From Cydia pomonella (Eukaryota; Arthropoda; Insecta; Lepidoptera; Tortricidae): a stretch of 64,000 bases of DNA. Location: the NCBI RefSeq assembly GCF_033807575.1, contig NC_084729.1, positions 6,324,001 through 6,388,000 on the forward strand, in the 5' to 3' direction. The translations under genes and the position numbers were made by a program. Every line of letters starts with the position of its first letter. Position 1 is the first letter of the stretch. This document shows positions 23,401-33,402 of this stretch, piece after piece. Below the pieces are notes generated by a model. It did not search any database and was not told the DNA's origin. It saw nothing but the letters and a program-made list of their open reading frames with translations.

Positions 23401-26400
23401 ATGTCCTTATAATAACGTCAGGACTTCAATGCGGATGACCTCAATGAAATAGCTTGGACGGATTCTAAGAAATGTCTTTACTAATATACCAATGAAATGA
23501 TCTGTACAGATGAAGAATACTTCAATGGAGACGAAGCGACATCTGCGAAGCGTGCTCGAGTGGTTGGTAAGACTGGCTCCGCCCGCGGCTTCATGCCTGA
23601 CCAGGGCGATGGCGAATACGTCGTCTACAGGTTAGTATCATCAGATTCATCAGAGAATTCTGGAGACACCGTCTACACCTATACTCTGTATCTTTAGGTA
23701 TTTAAATAAAAGTAAACAAATTTATACATTTTCGGGTAGTTATAACATTTATTGATTAACCAACCAAATACCGCCTGCATCTGTCACTGAATGACCTGAT
23801 TTTAACCTACATTATTTGATCAAGTAATGTTTTCATCTACCCTCAACTGGCATAAGGAGCAATTTGAGGGTAGATTTTGTTTACTTTTATTTAAATACCT
23901 AAAGAGAGACTATAATGCAGTGTAACCATACAAGATCACCAAAACTAAATACCAGTTTTCCTGAGTACGAGTATTAACGATGTACAACTTAGGGACTGCT
24001 CACCCTCAGAGCTGACCAAAGGTGTTGGTGTAAGGACGGGTGCTGCCGTGACCAGATGGCTTGGTAGTTACATCGTCAGACGCGAACCTCGGTCCGAATT
24101 TGGACTGTCTTCTCTCGGCCCTTGTATTTTTTTTTCACATCTATTTCAATTAATATCTTCTTCAGGATCGAAGGCCTGGAGCTGGTGAAGGCGTACGACT
24201 CTGCCTCGCCCGGCACTGAACCCGGCAAGCGTTTCGGCGAGCTGTTCCAAGGCGACTCTTATGTCATCCAGTACGAGTATCAGGGAGAGACGGGCCGTGG
24301 CCATATTGTTTACTTTTGGCTGGTAAGTTGCAGTTATATTTGGCCTAGTTTACCCTTTGGGTTGAAAGGTCGGATGGCAGTCGCTTTCAAAAAAACTGGT
24401 GCCTACGTCAATTCTCGGGATTAGTTGCCAAGCGGACCCCAGGCTCTCATGAGCCGTGGCAAAATGCCGGGACAACGCGAGGAAGAAGAAGATATTTGCT
24501 ATTGCGAAGCGATCTGTCTGCCACCCTGGCAATTTATCAGTCCAACAGAGCGAGATTGAGCAATAGTTAGAATGACACAACGTATCGTATCCGATAGATC
24601 GGTAGCAAAATTGTAAACAAATTTGAACGACCTAATTGACTTAGTCCTAGATAAAACATACATTTTATTAATATCACTACCACTATAACAATATGTATGT
24701 TCGCAGGGCAAAGATTCTACCTTAGACGAGAAGACTGCAGCGGCGATTCAGTCCGTTGCCCTTGACAACGCAGTAAGTTTTGCTACATATATTTTAGCTT
24801 ATTGCCACTGTAAGTTTTTTTTTTTGTACTACGTCGGTGGCAATCAAGCATACGGCCCGCCTAGTAGTAAGCAGTGGCCATAGCCTATGTACGCCTGCAA
24901 CTCCAGAGAAGTTACATGCGCGTTGCCGACCCTAAACCCGCCCCCCCTCGTTAAGCTCTGGCAACTTTACTCACCCGCAGGAACACAACACTATGAGTAG
25001 GGTCTAGTGTTGTTTGGCTGCTGTTTTCTGTAAGGTAGAGGTACTTCCCCAGTTGGGCTCTGCTCTAGATCTGGAATGACATCCGCTGTGCTGTGCCCTA
25101 CCACACAAAGCGAGATGACATTCGCAATGCCCATACCTCTCTTTTGGACGTAGTTTAAGGACATACCCGGGTCCAAGTTAGCTTGGTCGTAGTCTATGAT
25201 GCCACAACAGTTGTTATTATTTAGCTTTTTGTTGCAGCTCTCTGGCAAAGCTACGCTGGTGAGGGTACCTCAGGGTGAGGAGCCTCAACACTTCCTCAAG
25301 ATCTTCAAGGGTATGTTTAATATCAGCTCAAATGTAACTCTGGTACCGGATGATAACTTTTATACTTCATAGTGAACGTCTACGGCACGTTTTATCGACA
25401 TAAAGCAAGGGCTAAATGTAATAAGATTTCATGCAGTTGCTTTTTAAACTTTTAAACGCCAAGAACACCTAAAGTCGAAGAACAGCGCTGATCAACAGGC
25501 TAGCACCATGTCGAGGCAGGAACATATTATGACTTCATATTTTGTTAATTTTTAATTATCTTCTTATGAGTTGTTCATGAGTGTAGGTATCTTTTTCTAT
25601 AATAAAGACATACTTTTTTGTTAAGTTATGTTTTTTGTTAAAAGGTATTTTAAATACGTGTTATTATGGTTTGACTAGTAAAGTAATAACGTGATACTCA
25701 ATCAGGTCGCTTGGTGACCCTTCTGGGTGGGAAAGCCTCCGGGTTCAGGAACTCCAACCAGAAGGACAATTACGACACCGACGGCGTCAGGCTGTTCAGG
25801 GTAAGTTAGCTAAGATACCGTCTATCTGCACTTTACTTTGAGCTTACCAGTACCCTCATCATCAGTTTTACGCGTCAACTCAAACGCAGTGCGTGTCGCT
25901 TGCACCAATGTCAGTACGAGGGAGATGCATTGTGAGTTAGTTTACGCAGTCGCTAGCGAATATGTAGCGATACTGCGGTGGCAGCATGATTCCATTTTTA
26001 TCACCTGTCACTATGCCTGTCACTTTTGTACTTACATACTTGTTAGAATGTGAGAAGCATGGTGATAAATGATAAAGAGCTGACCAGCTTAGCCGTACGG
26101 TACACCTAAGATGGTTCTAACATGTATGTAAGCGCGAAAGTGACGGGCATAGTGACGTAAAGTGATAATAACCGGCCAAGAGCATGTCGGGCTACGCTCA
26201 GTGTAGGGTTCCGTAGTTACTCTTCCGTCACAATAAGCTAAACTGGAGCTTAAAGTATAGTAAATTGTTAACCAAGGGATGAAACGGTACCTTTCACCCG
26301 AGTTAAACAAATAGGCAAATTTGCATAATCAGTACCTAATTAAAGTGTCTTTTTACTATGAAGAGAAAACTTTTTGCGATAACTCAAAAACAGCTAAACT

Positions 26401-29400
26401 GATCATGTCGGCTATAGTTTTCATTTAATGTCTTTCTTAAGCTCTACTTCCACGATTTTTTTCATATTTTTTTGGACCTATGGTTCAAAAGTTAGAGGGG
26501 GGGGACACATTTTTTTTTTTCTTTCGTAGCGATTATCTCCGAATATATTCACTTTATCAAAAAATGTTTCTGGAAAACCCCTATTAGTTTTGAAAGACCT
26601 TTCCAACGATAACCCACAATCTAGGGTTGAAGCGAAAAAAAAAACTCACCCCCACTTTACGTGTAGGGGAGGTACCCTAAAAAAAATTAAATTTTTAGAT
26701 TTTATGGTACGACTTTGTCGGCTTTATTGATTTATATATCCATGCCAACTTTCAGCTTTCTAGCACTAACGACCACGGAGCAAAGCCTCGGACAGACAGA
26801 CAGACAGACAGACAGTCAGACAGACAGACAGACAGACGGACATGGCGAAACTATAAGGGTTCCTAGTTGACTACGGAACCCTAAAAATGGAACCATGATG
26901 CCACCACTGGTTAATGATCAAATCATATATGTAGATAAAATCTACGTTTATAATTTGTAAGAGCAAATCGATATTTTTAACACTTTTAACTAGGTATCAT
27001 AAACACATTAATTATAACTTCACTTATAGAAAACTGAGAAACTACTAGACCCCTTGATATTGGACTCGTATATGATTCGTTTTGATAAGTTCAATTCTTT
27101 GGGAAATTAAATTCAGTCGGAAATAATATAGAAATTAAAAAATGTTTTTTTTACCAGTAACTTAATTACTTACATTGAGGAATATTAAACGGCAATCCAG
27201 CAACTACCACCAGCTAATATACCTTTGATGATAGATCCACGGAACCAAGGCAGCTGAGGACATGAGGGCAGAACAGGTGCCAGAAGTGACCACCAGTCTG
27301 CAGCCCGAGGATGTGTTCCTGCTGGAGACGCCCAACAAGATCTACGTGTGGCATGGACAGGTGAGAACCTATTCTTTGTCATCCATCTATAACAAAAACA
27401 TTAAACAGACACCTTCTCAACCGGTGGGCCGCGTGGTGTTCCCTGGGAGCACCTGAACTATCTGAAGAAATCCTCGAATTTATATAAATCACCCCATTGT
27501 TGACTACACTTGACATCTATCTAGTTAATAGGTAGTTTAGTATTTTATAGATTGGCGCCTTATAAAGCAAAAGTTACGAATCCATGATTTATTTATGTAG
27601 GTATTCGATTTGAATGTCTTTCAATTTCTCACCAATCATCATTTGATGATTAAAAGGCTAGTTCAAATACACGCTTGACAACTGAAGGGTTTAGCAATTT
27701 CCCTAAAACTTTTCACACCATGTTGGTGGCAAATAAGTATTAAAGACCCGCTTAATTGAAAGCCGTCACCGCAATCTACGGACATCTGCAGCCCAAGAGA
27801 AGTCACGTAGGTGACACTACACTTAGTAACTTATTTAATGTCTATTTATGTAAGTAAGTAAGTAAGTAAGTAAGTAAATATTCTTTATTGTGCACCATAC
27901 ATTTAAAAATAGACAGGGAATGAAAAAAACACGTAAAAGTTAGGTAACAACAGGCGGTCTTATCGCTAAGAAGCGATCTCTTCCAGACAACCTTTGGGTA
28001 GCAGGAAACAATGAACTTACAACATTGAACGGGTAGTGCCGATATACATATATAATTCAACAAAATGAAGACGCAAACAATATAATACATACCTACATAC
28101 TAATAAAATAAATACATATATACATACATACATTATATATTATACAATCATAAATAAAGGCAAGTTAAGGCAGCGAAAGGTAGTGAGTCTTCAAAAGACT
28201 TTTGAAAACGGGAAGGGATTTTGCACGTCTAATGTCTAATGGCAAAGCATTCCACAACCGAACAGCACGAAAAGAAAAAGAGTTGCTATAAAATTTTGAT
28301 GATGACGGTGGTGGAGCAAGGAGATGCATCTCCGCACAGCGGACCGAGGAAAGATAGTTGAAACGCTTTTTAAGATATAGAGGGGTGGAGGGGTTGAAAA
28401 GAATGTTATAAAGAAGTACAAGAATATGAGAGTTACGGCGATGACGAATAGGGAGCCACTAGAGCTGGGTACGAAATTCAGAGACGTGGTCATATTTGCG
28501 TAATCCAAATATGAATCTTATACAGACGTTTTGAAGGCGCTCAAGTTTATTTAGCTGGTCCTCTGTAAGATCAAGATAGCAAATATCGGCATAATCCAAT
28601 ATAGGGAGAAGAAGAGATTGAGCAAGCGCAATTCTGGTAGCGAGCGGCAAGAAGCTACGAAGCCTGCGAAGTGACCCCAGAGAAGCAAACATCTTCCTAC
28701 TGATCTCACTTATCTGTGGTACCCAAGACAGTGTGCGATCAAATATAACTCCAAGATTTTTTACCTGGCTCGATAATGGAACCGGGACACCATCAAACAC
28801 TATGAAAGGTAAGTTAAGAAAGTCAATCCGAGAAATGAGTTGAGAGCTGCCTAAAATTATAGCTTGCGACTTACACGGATTAACATTCAGCCCATAGCGT
28901 TTGCTCCAACTGGAAATGTGTTCCAAGTCCCGATTTATGGAGCCGATACTCTTAGGTAGATCGTTAATTACGCATTGAGAGTAAATTTGGAGGTCGTCGG
29001 CATAGAGGTGGTAAGAAGAAGAAATATTAGTAGTAATTTATGTATTTGTTGTATTTGAATTAAAGCCTAATAAATCGATACTCTCCAGACCTCCAGCGAT
29101 GTGGAACAGCAAGAGGCAGCACAATTCGTGGAAAGAATCCTCGGCGCCGATAAGGAGTTCGAGGTCATCACTCAAGGCAACGAGCCCGATGACTTCTGGT
29201 CCTACCTGAGTAAGTAGATAGCACTGAATCTAGACGCCAATAGGTACTTAGCCACCATATGAAGTATTATTTCATGTTTACCTTTAAACCTCAGAACAGA
29301 CCTAAATCCATACCAATGTCCACCATACTACAGACAATACTAAACCACCAACCATACCATACCATAAATCAACTATAGTATGGGTGGAAGACAGTCAATG

Positions 29401-32352
29401 TGAACACATTGATAATAGATCATAGTTAGTTAAGTGACAAATCACAATTCATTGTATTGATTGGTCTCAAAATCCTTATTATCTGATAATAACTGAATGA
29501 CTGGTGTCATTGACAGGGATTTCGTCCGATTGTGTTTTGATTTAGGAACATCTTCTGGTTTATTTTTCTTCTTCTTCTTCCAGTGCCATCTCCTACCGGA
29601 GGTCGGCTATAATGAGAGCTATACGGACTTTAGACACAGCTGCGCGGAATAATGAACGTGTACTCTGTTTTAGCTCATAACTAATTCACACTATTAATCT
29701 TCCCTTTCAGCCGGTGATGCTTCACAAGTATCCAGCACTGAAGCGTGGCGCGAGCGAGTGACCAAACGCCTCGGTGCCGAGCCCCGACTCTTTGACGCCG
29801 ATCTGTCTGGCAACAGCGCTGTCAGCTTTGAAGAAATTTTCAACATTGAACAGAAGGTAAGAATCCTAAAGGTAAGGGTGTGGAAGGTTGACTGCTATCC
29901 AGTGATGCATCACAGGTAGCAGTCAATTGTTGTGTTGACGACAATGCCATCAGTTTCGAAGAAATCTTAAACATTAAGCAAAAAGATCCTAAAGATGGAG
30001 GTATTTCGTCACAGATATAAGGTACGGTAAAACTAGTGCACGTGAGTGGTCAAGCCGATCACATGGAGATCTGTGTGTAACAACGCTGTCGGCTTCGCAG
30101 AAAGCTTCAACGTTGAACACAAGGGAAGAATCTTAAAGATGTCGTTTTATCAGTGGTATCAAGTACTGAAGACTAGCTTAAGCGGGTGATGATGATGAAC
30201 CAAGTTGATGCAAAACCTTGACTTTTTGACGAAGATCAATGCTCATCAGAAGGGTCAGATCCAGAACGATCAGCACAAGTTGCTTGCCTGTTTTCTTGCA
30301 AGTCGTACTGGGACCCAATTATGGGAGATAAGAAACTAAATACACTCTGAAAATCTCATGTAGGATATGATTTCTTTTGTGTTAAACAAACAATTTAGCT
30401 TCGCAGAAGTCATTAAGGCATTCCATTCCATTGTACTTTGAATGTTTATTTTGATTCATGATAATTGTCTTGACCGGTTTTGATCTGTGGGCGGTTAGAG
30501 TATACATGAGAATGTGATAACTTTTGATGAGCTTACCAAGTATGTAGATATTGATTTATCAAAATTATATTCCCAGGCTCTCCACCAAGATGACGTGTAC
30601 CTACTGGACTCGGGAGACGAGTTGTACGTCTGGATCGGCAAGGAGGCCAGCGACGCCATGAAGAAAGCTGGCAACCACATCGCTGAGGTATCAACACAGA
30701 CTAAACTCGGTCATTCTCAAAAAATATGTCTGTGGTCTAATTGCCGCAACCCGAAGACATATTGAATGGGAAACGAAATTATCCATTGCAAAAATGGGAA
30801 CTTCTTTCTTTCTTATATCTTATATCTCCTCTATATTTATAGCCGATTTGTGTAATAATCTTCTTCTTCCTCGCGTTGTCTCGTCATTTTTGTCACAGCT
30901 CATGCAAGCCCACGGTCCGCTTGGCTACTGCTCCCTAGAATAGGCGTAAGCACTAGTTTTTACGAAAGTGACTGCAATCTGACCGTCCAACAAAGCGGTA
31001 AACTAGGCCTTATTGGGATTACTCACGATGTTTTCTTTCATCGAAAAGCGACTGGTAAATATCAAATGATATTTCGTACATAAATTGCGAAAAACTCATT
31101 GGTACGAGCCGGGGTTTGAACCCACCACCTCCGGATGCAAGTCGCACGCTCTTACCGCTAGGCCACCAGCGCTTCAATTTGTGTAACAATGTCATATTTA
31201 TTATTTATTACAATGTTGTATTCTCCAGGCATACCTGAGGAAGGTGCGTCACGCCGGAACATCGGTGGCGGTGGTCATCAAACAGGATCACGAGCCTGAG
31301 CTGTTTAAGGCCGTCTTCGGAGAATGGGACCCTCAAATGTGGCTGGTAAGGACTTTTCTGTCTAGGAAAAAACCTTTGTAAATAAGATAAGTTAATGTTG
31401 AAGTCAGTTTGTGACCCTGCCTATGAAGCCGATGGTCCCGGGTTCAAATCCTGGTAAGGGCATTTATTTGTGAGTATGAATATTTGTTCCTAAGTCATGG
31501 GTGTTTTCTATGTATTGAAGTATTTATAAATATGTATATATTTGTCGTTGTCTTATACATTTCCCACAACACAAGCCTTATTGAGCTTACTGTGCCACTT
31601 AGTCAATTTGTGTAATAATGTGCCAAAGTATTGGACAAACATACACAAATCGACTTAGTCTCACAGTAAGCTTAACATATAAGACTTGCTTTGTGGGTAA
31701 ACACCAGACGAGGATACTATACGATACTACGAAGAACATAGATATGTATTATAGAAAAAGTAAAATACATAGAAAACATCCACAACTCGGCAACAAATGT
31801 CTGTATTAATAAAAAACAATTAAATTTTCACCACGCCAACTGGTAAAGGCACGCTTAATTGTTCAAAAACGAATGAGAAAGTTGCATTTTATCCACATGT
31901 GGGGCAAAGTAATCAGATGCAAAGATTGAGTTGTTTCCTTATGTTAGCTGGTGGAATTGACTTTTAAATAATTATTTTTAATGATTTTTTTACGTTCATT
32001 TCGATTTGAGTTTTTTGGTATATCATACCTAGTTAGTATTTTTCTCGCGTTGGTGTGGTGAAATTTTTGTTTAACCCTCGTGCCTTGAAACCCTCGCAAC
32101 GCTCATGAATAACAACTCAAACCCCTCGCTACGCTCGTGGTTCAATTTTGCACGAGCACGTACGAGCGGGTAAACAACAACTTTGCCCCCTTGTAAAACA
32201 TATAACTATTTCTTAGCACTATTCGAGCTCGGAAGAACGCATCCTAGGAAGGATCACTATATATGTTGATATGGGATGATAATTGTTCTTTTTTCTTTCA
32301 GAAAAACAAGAGTTCGGAGGAAGAAATTAACAATGACATTGATGTAGAATAA
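11445..32352 (+). CDS. Gelsolin, six-repeat actin-severing protein (21 exons)
   Basis: Calcium-dependent actin filament severing and capping protein. Exons: 11427-11507 (first visible Met at 11445), 12399-12473, 13187-13379, 14275-14390, 20625-20802, 21439-21539, 21945-22061, 22620-22688, 22796-22858, 23161-23272, 23510-23630, 24166-24322, 24707-24772, 25238-25310, 25706-25800, 27235-27360, 29089-29209, 29711-29856, 30577-30687, 31229-31345, 32302-32352. All junctions are GT-AG and phases agree, giving 756 codons. Six gelsolin repeats lie at about residues 15-130, 133-240, 255-362, 395-505, 520-620 and 635-745. Each has a core such as WDIHYWIG, NIYVFVGEKA, SIYVWVGKQS, HIVYFWLG, KIYVWHGQ or LYVWIGKEAS. 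The acidic tail resembles insect gelsolins. The first exon has an acceptor and an open frame before the Met (DARHKA), so a signal-peptide exon for a secreted form may exist upstream; I could not locate it. The introns are full of transposons. Confidence 0.95.
11516..11844 (-). mobile_element. tRNA-derived SINE inserted at gelsolin exon 1 splice donor
   Basis: The reverse complement starts with a tRNA-like head (gctggtggcctagcggtaag, then ggtcgcgggttcaaacc), continues with atgagtttttcggaactta, and ends in a cctcgcgttgtcccgg/cttcttctt-type tail. It is flanked by a perfect 15-bp target duplication, gattgaggtatacat, at 11501-11515 and 11845-11859. The first copy spans the exon/intron junction gattgag|gtatac. 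Confidence 0.9.
12811..13024 (+). mobile_element. Second SINE family ('gtaagagcatttatttgtga')
   Basis: A B-box-like tract (gggttcaaatacttcaaatcc, degenerate) is followed by ggtaagagcatttatttgtg, cgttgtccgagtaccca and cttagtcaatttgtgtaac. A second copy lies at 31415-31620 with a clearer cccgggttcaaatcc. The A-box region is not clear. Confidence 0.6.
13423..13463 (+). repeat. Echo of gelsolin exon 3 in the following intron
   Basis: About 40 bases match exon 3 around its WDIHYWI codons (tcctgggacatccactactg is exact) with two or three substitutions. The copy lies only about 45 bp past the exon's donor. There is no splice acceptor before it, so it is not an exon. Confidence 0.85.
13515..13640. 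repeat. Near-perfect hairpin in gelsolin intron 3
   Basis: Left arm tagacttaaatcgaccggg...accttttgtattg pairs with right arm caatacaaaaggt...cccggtccatttaagtcta, giving roughly 55-bp arms around a short loop (tatcaggggctcg). Part of the flank recurs at 10050-10095, which favours a MITE family. Confidence 0.8.
14781..14888 (-). repeat. 3' LTR of the gypsy element (108 bp)
   Basis: It starts tgtaatatatgtgcaggg and ends acatatca on the plus strand (TG...CA on both strands). It is identical by eye to 19943-20050. A purine tract (aagaagagagtag on the minus strand, at 14889-14901) abuts it as the polypurine tract. A second copy of the same tract lies at about 14995-15010. Confidence 0.93.
15616..19797 (-). 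CDS. Gag-Pol polyprotein of the mag-like element (1393 aa)
   Basis: A single uninterrupted frame. Residues 1-200 are a capsid-like Gag. Two CCHC zinc knuckles lie at 225-238 (CAVCGREGHREAGC) and 245-258. The aspartic protease active site DTG is at 347-349. The reverse-transcriptase active site is FLDD at 625-628, and RNase H has TDAS at 773-776. The integrase has an HHCC zinc site (H1000, H1003, C1030, C1033) and the catalytic triad D1064, D1118, E1154 with D-35-E spacing. Gag and Pol are in one frame without a frameshift or stop, so product ratios would need another mechanism. There is no envelope gene. Every key residue I can check is present, so the copy may be functional. Open frames on the opposite strand are shadows. 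Confidence 0.95.
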   Translation of the reverse strand: MSVGKIKAFEVASGNWTMYIERLEMYFQANDIKADVHLPTLIAVMGAEAYELLRNLTSPKKPGDLEYSEVIKIMQEHVEPKPSFMAERYRFRLRRQGEDETVAQYLTELKRLSKHCEFESSLEDNLRDQLTCGLKNDTIKQRLFAEKNLTYSKAVSLAFSLEAAERDAATVERPCASESNVARSDMASVNSITPGPRGGNRGNNPNNRQNNSASTSNMPNNGSKCAVCGREGHREAGCRYRNATCSKCGCRGHLRRVCPSWEAASGQGAARGRSSGAGTRGAGAGGRGSRRAFHHVQAAQYETPGADEGNSSETEFEESLHHLCLNDYSAVSMSMHVDNIMLDMEIDTGSPISCISKENYYKYFRHRPIRPFNLSFTFIDGSKFKPLGVIRPDVVYDGKLKTLELFVVEGGTATLLGRQWLRELGIKIPVFNCQTVSNDELCKLLDRYKELFSGGLGRFTGGKATLRVKEGAAPVYCRARPLPYALRDRVDHELDEMLRSGVIEPVDTSEWATPLVPVRKADGGLRICADYKITLNPNLLIDRYPLPKIDDLLVRLNGARVFSKIDLTQAYNQVELDDSKEYTVINTHRGLFKYNRLVYGLSSSPGIFQRIMSNLLKDIPQVEVFLDDILIGTPDVASHLVTLDKVLRKLHSHGMKLKKSKCFFFTEEVQYLGFIISKDGIKADPAKIEAIVKIPRPQNVTELKSFLGIVNFYARFVARLSTILSPLYDLLRKGVVWKWGKQCEKAFKTIKQVLVSAEVLLHYDQNKPLILTTDASSRGISGVLTQPCVGAGPGAAAERPVAYVSRSLNDAERNYSQIDREALAIVFSFEKLHQFLYGRRFVLRTDHKPLVSIFGPKQGIPAMVASRLQRWAIKLSAYTYDIEYVRTDANGADGLSRLPVPVKNATSLDGSPPEQTYLHFVQNEMLLDYHEIKTQTQRDPILGRILTYLRSSWPSQIEIDNLRPYHNRKGELYEELGCVMWGHRVVIPQSCRKKVLALLHESHMGIVKTKAFTRSYVWWPGVDEAVEAMCRACTVCAAEADAPPRHRPAAWPFPARAWSRVHADFLGPIGGVTYLILVDARSKWLEVFPRCSTSAANTIEKLSEAFARWGLPRQLVSDNGPPFTSREVAAYLTTNGIEHLFSAPYHPASNGAAENAVRIIKKVIKKAVRQKQNINIAINTFLLHYRNTEHCTTGESPAALMLGRQIRTKLDAIRPDCEKKARESQKKQMSSTAGVKRVFQPGELVWARQYQGDTKWTPGQILRREGTTDYTVLDSLGRGSHRHVDQLKRRSGVLVCPPDPSALLLPQGRPEEQGTTAREAAPTPCTPRQARSSATPPDTPAHNVNGGARHSTPPTPTAGPSNDPQTSPLPPPEPPQPRHVRECRILNPPRYKF
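19923..19942 (-). promoter_or_regulatory. Candidate primer binding site of the gypsy element
   Basis: One base inside the 5' LTR, the minus strand reads TGGCGATCGACGATTAAA. TGG directly after the LTR is the expected complement of a tRNA CCA end. I cannot name the tRNA. Confidence 0.55.
19943..20050 (-). repeat. 5' LTR of the gypsy element (108 bp)
   Basis: Identical by eye to 14781-14888. It would contain the promoter of the element on the minus strand. 108 bp is near the lower end of LTR lengths. Confidence 0.93.
20850..21180 (-). pseudogene. Non-LTR retrotransposon C-terminal fragment
   Basis: The minus strand encodes MVGHLIRHDRFFFNILDGK, KRCRGRPRLTYLSQIKDK and VKRLAQLRKE...LHRQEHSS, the common carboxyl tail of lepidopteran RTE-like reverse-transcriptase proteins. 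Further upstream, RISWTERKTNEEVL is readable out of frame, so the copy has frameshifts. It lies in gelsolin intron 5. Confidence 0.75.
22296..22520 (-). pseudogene. Non-LTR retrotransposon C-terminal fragment
   Basis: The minus strand gives EGQLRWYGHVMRRPPEHMTR and RRGRPLQTWIATINKD, the same class of RTE-like tail as at 20850 but a different family. No catalytic motif is present. It lies in gelsolin intron 7. Confidence 0.8.
23694..23904. mobile_element. MITE with tttaggtatttaaataaaag ends
   Basis: Terminal inverted repeats ctttaggtatttaaataaaa (left) and ttttatttaaatacctaaag (right). The same element lies at 40039-40262 in the yellow-family gene. Both are intronic. Confidence 0.85.
24341..24495 (+). 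mobile_element. SINE 3' part, plus orientation
   Basis: It matches the reverse complement of 11516-11650: gatggcagtcgctttc, gccgtggcaaaatgccggga and cgcgaggaagaagaag. The tRNA head is missing, so the copy is 5'-truncated. It lies just after gelsolin exon 12. Confidence 0.75.
24818..25190 (-). mobile_element. Poly-A-tailed SINE-like element
   Basis: On the plus strand it starts with a T run, then tactacgtcggtggcaa, catgcgcgttgccgaccct and tctggaatgacatccgctgt. The T run means a poly-A tail on the minus strand. Relatives lie at 42370-42535, 42965-43330 and 44665-44815. I could not identify a tRNA or 5S head. Confidence 0.7.
26169..26887 (+). repeat. Full-length 'ccggccaagagcatg...gttccgtag' repeat
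   Basis: It begins accggccaagagcatgtcgg and ends gttgactacggaaccctaaa, with a run of gacagacaga and ggacatggcgaaactataag near the end. It has no protein frame. This is the least disrupted copy in the window and lies in gelsolin intron 15. Confidence 0.75.
27853..29035 (-). mobile_element. 5'-truncated jockey-like non-LTR retrotransposon
   Basis: The (taag)n run at 27851-27877 is the 3' microsatellite tail on the minus strand, and the 5' end is cut just upstream of the reverse-transcriptase catalytic motif. A 9-bp duplication, atttatgta (27844-27852 and 29036-29044), flanks the unit. It is inserted antisense in gelsolin intron 16. Confidence 0.85.
28165..29025 (-). pseudogene. Reverse-transcriptase remnant with YADD motif
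   Basis: Minus-strand translation gives HLYADDLQIYSQ (the YADD catalytic box), NVNPCKSQAIILGSS, VKNLGVIFDRTLSWVPQI and LRRLRSFLPLATRIALAQS, then FRTQL followed by an in-frame TAG at about 28455. After it, WLPIRHRRNSHILVLLYN and RRAKSLPVFKSLLKTHYLS run to a stop at 28165. The fingers and palm before YADD and the endonuclease are missing. With truncation and an internal stop it cannot make an active enzyme. Confidence 0.9.
29877..30420 (+). repeat. Decayed tandem echoes of gelsolin exon 18
   Basis: Exon 18 ends with codons for SAVSFEEIFNIEQK. The intron behind it repeats this three more times in worse shape. Around 29900-30000 are gtgatgcatcacaggtagc and atcagtttcgaagaaatc. Around 30055-30140 are aacaacgctgtcggcttcgc and ttcaacgttgaacacaag. 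Around 30390-30420 is agcttcgcagaagtcattaa. Stops and substitutions make these non-coding. Confidence 0.75.
30860..31176 (-). mobile_element. tRNA-derived SINE, minus orientation
   Basis: The reverse complement has gctggtggcctagcggtaag, gggttcaaaccccggctcg and atgagtttttcgcaattta, with a cttcttcttcctcgcgttg end. The flanks atttgtgtaataat (near 30846) and atttgtgtaacaat (near 31177) form a target duplication with one mismatch. It lies in gelsolin intron 19. Confidence 0.85.
31415..31620 (+). mobile_element. Second SINE family, clearer copy
   Basis: B-box-like gtcccgggttcaaatcctgg is followed by taagggcatttatttgtga, cacaacacaagccttattg and cttagtcaatttgtgtaa. It is related to 12811-13024 and lies in gelsolin intron 20. 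Confidence 0.65.
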
Positions 32353-32430
32353 GATTTTTTGTTAATTAAAGAGCACAAATAATGTGATATAACTATTAAG
32401 AAATGTAAACCCATTTTTATAACCTCGTGA

Positions 32431-32436
32431 AATAAA
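32431..32436 (+). terminator. Gelsolin polyadenylation signal
   Basis: A canonical AATAAA lies 79 bp past the stop codon, followed by a T/G-rich stretch (gtttctataaatacgtgtga). It is the only strong signal in the short 3' untranslated region. Confidence 0.7.
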
Positions 32437-32639
32437 TGTTTCTATAAATACGTGTGATTTATGTCATTCCCATTCTCTTTATTATTACGGAGCATACGAG
32501 TAGTACAATAAGAATAGAGATGAAATCGTAAAGCCGGCAGATGACCGAACGAGATGTTCTTATAGGACTTTCAGTAGGAGTAGCAGAGATAGCTTGTCAC
32601 AGACTCAATATTTTTATTCCCCACCGTAAGTTTTAGTAT

Positions 32640-33170
32640 GGCTCGCTGGAGCTCCATATACCAAAAGTGTCATCAAAAAACCTTAAATAGGTGGCGCTAC
32701 AATACCTAGAATACTTAAAAAAAAAAATCAAATCATAGACAGCGCACTTCACTCCGTCAATAACGCCTAGGTTCTTGGCTACTCATAGCGCTACTCTGGA
32801 GAGATTTGGGACTATTATTTATACCTATAAAATCAGGTTCATATTTATTGTCGAACATAAAACAGTGCTGTTTTTTATTTAAGAATAATTATTTCACCAT
32901 CGGGGAGATTTTGTGTTACATGGTATCACTCGCCTACACGCATCCTTTCAAATAAGGAACGAAATCTCCATGTACCAAAAAGTGTCATCAAAAAACTTTA
33001 AATAGGTGACGCTACAATACCTAGAGTACTTGAACAAAAAAATCAAATCATAGACAGCGCAATTCACTCCGTCAATAACGCCTTGGTTCTTAGCTACTCT
33101 AGCGCTACTCTGGAGAGATTTGGAACTATTATTTATAGCTGACAGCTGGACACTTTTGCAACAGTTCTAC
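32640..33170. repeat. Two copies of the intron-4 MITE family
   Basis: Segments 32643-32825 and 32955-33170 both contain taggtggcgctacaatacct (or one substitution), caaatcatagacagcgca, cactccgtcaataacgcc and ctctggagagatttgg. They correspond to 14605-14780 plus 20051-20110, without the LTR element. They serve as uninserted reference sites. Confidence 0.8.
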
Positions 33171-33402
33171 CCAGAGACATGTCAGTCGCTTCGCTTGACA
33201 GACAGATGAAGTGTGCGAAAGGGAAGCCATGACGTATATGAACAAGCCATAAGTGCAAAAGAGGCAGACTACATATGAGAAAACGTAACCAATTTTGAGT
33301 TCGAAGGCGGCCGAGGCGGCCAAAATCATATTGCCGTATTTTTTAACGTGAAAAATATAAGCGAATCAAAAAGAAAATTATACATTAAGTAATTTAGTGA
33401 CG

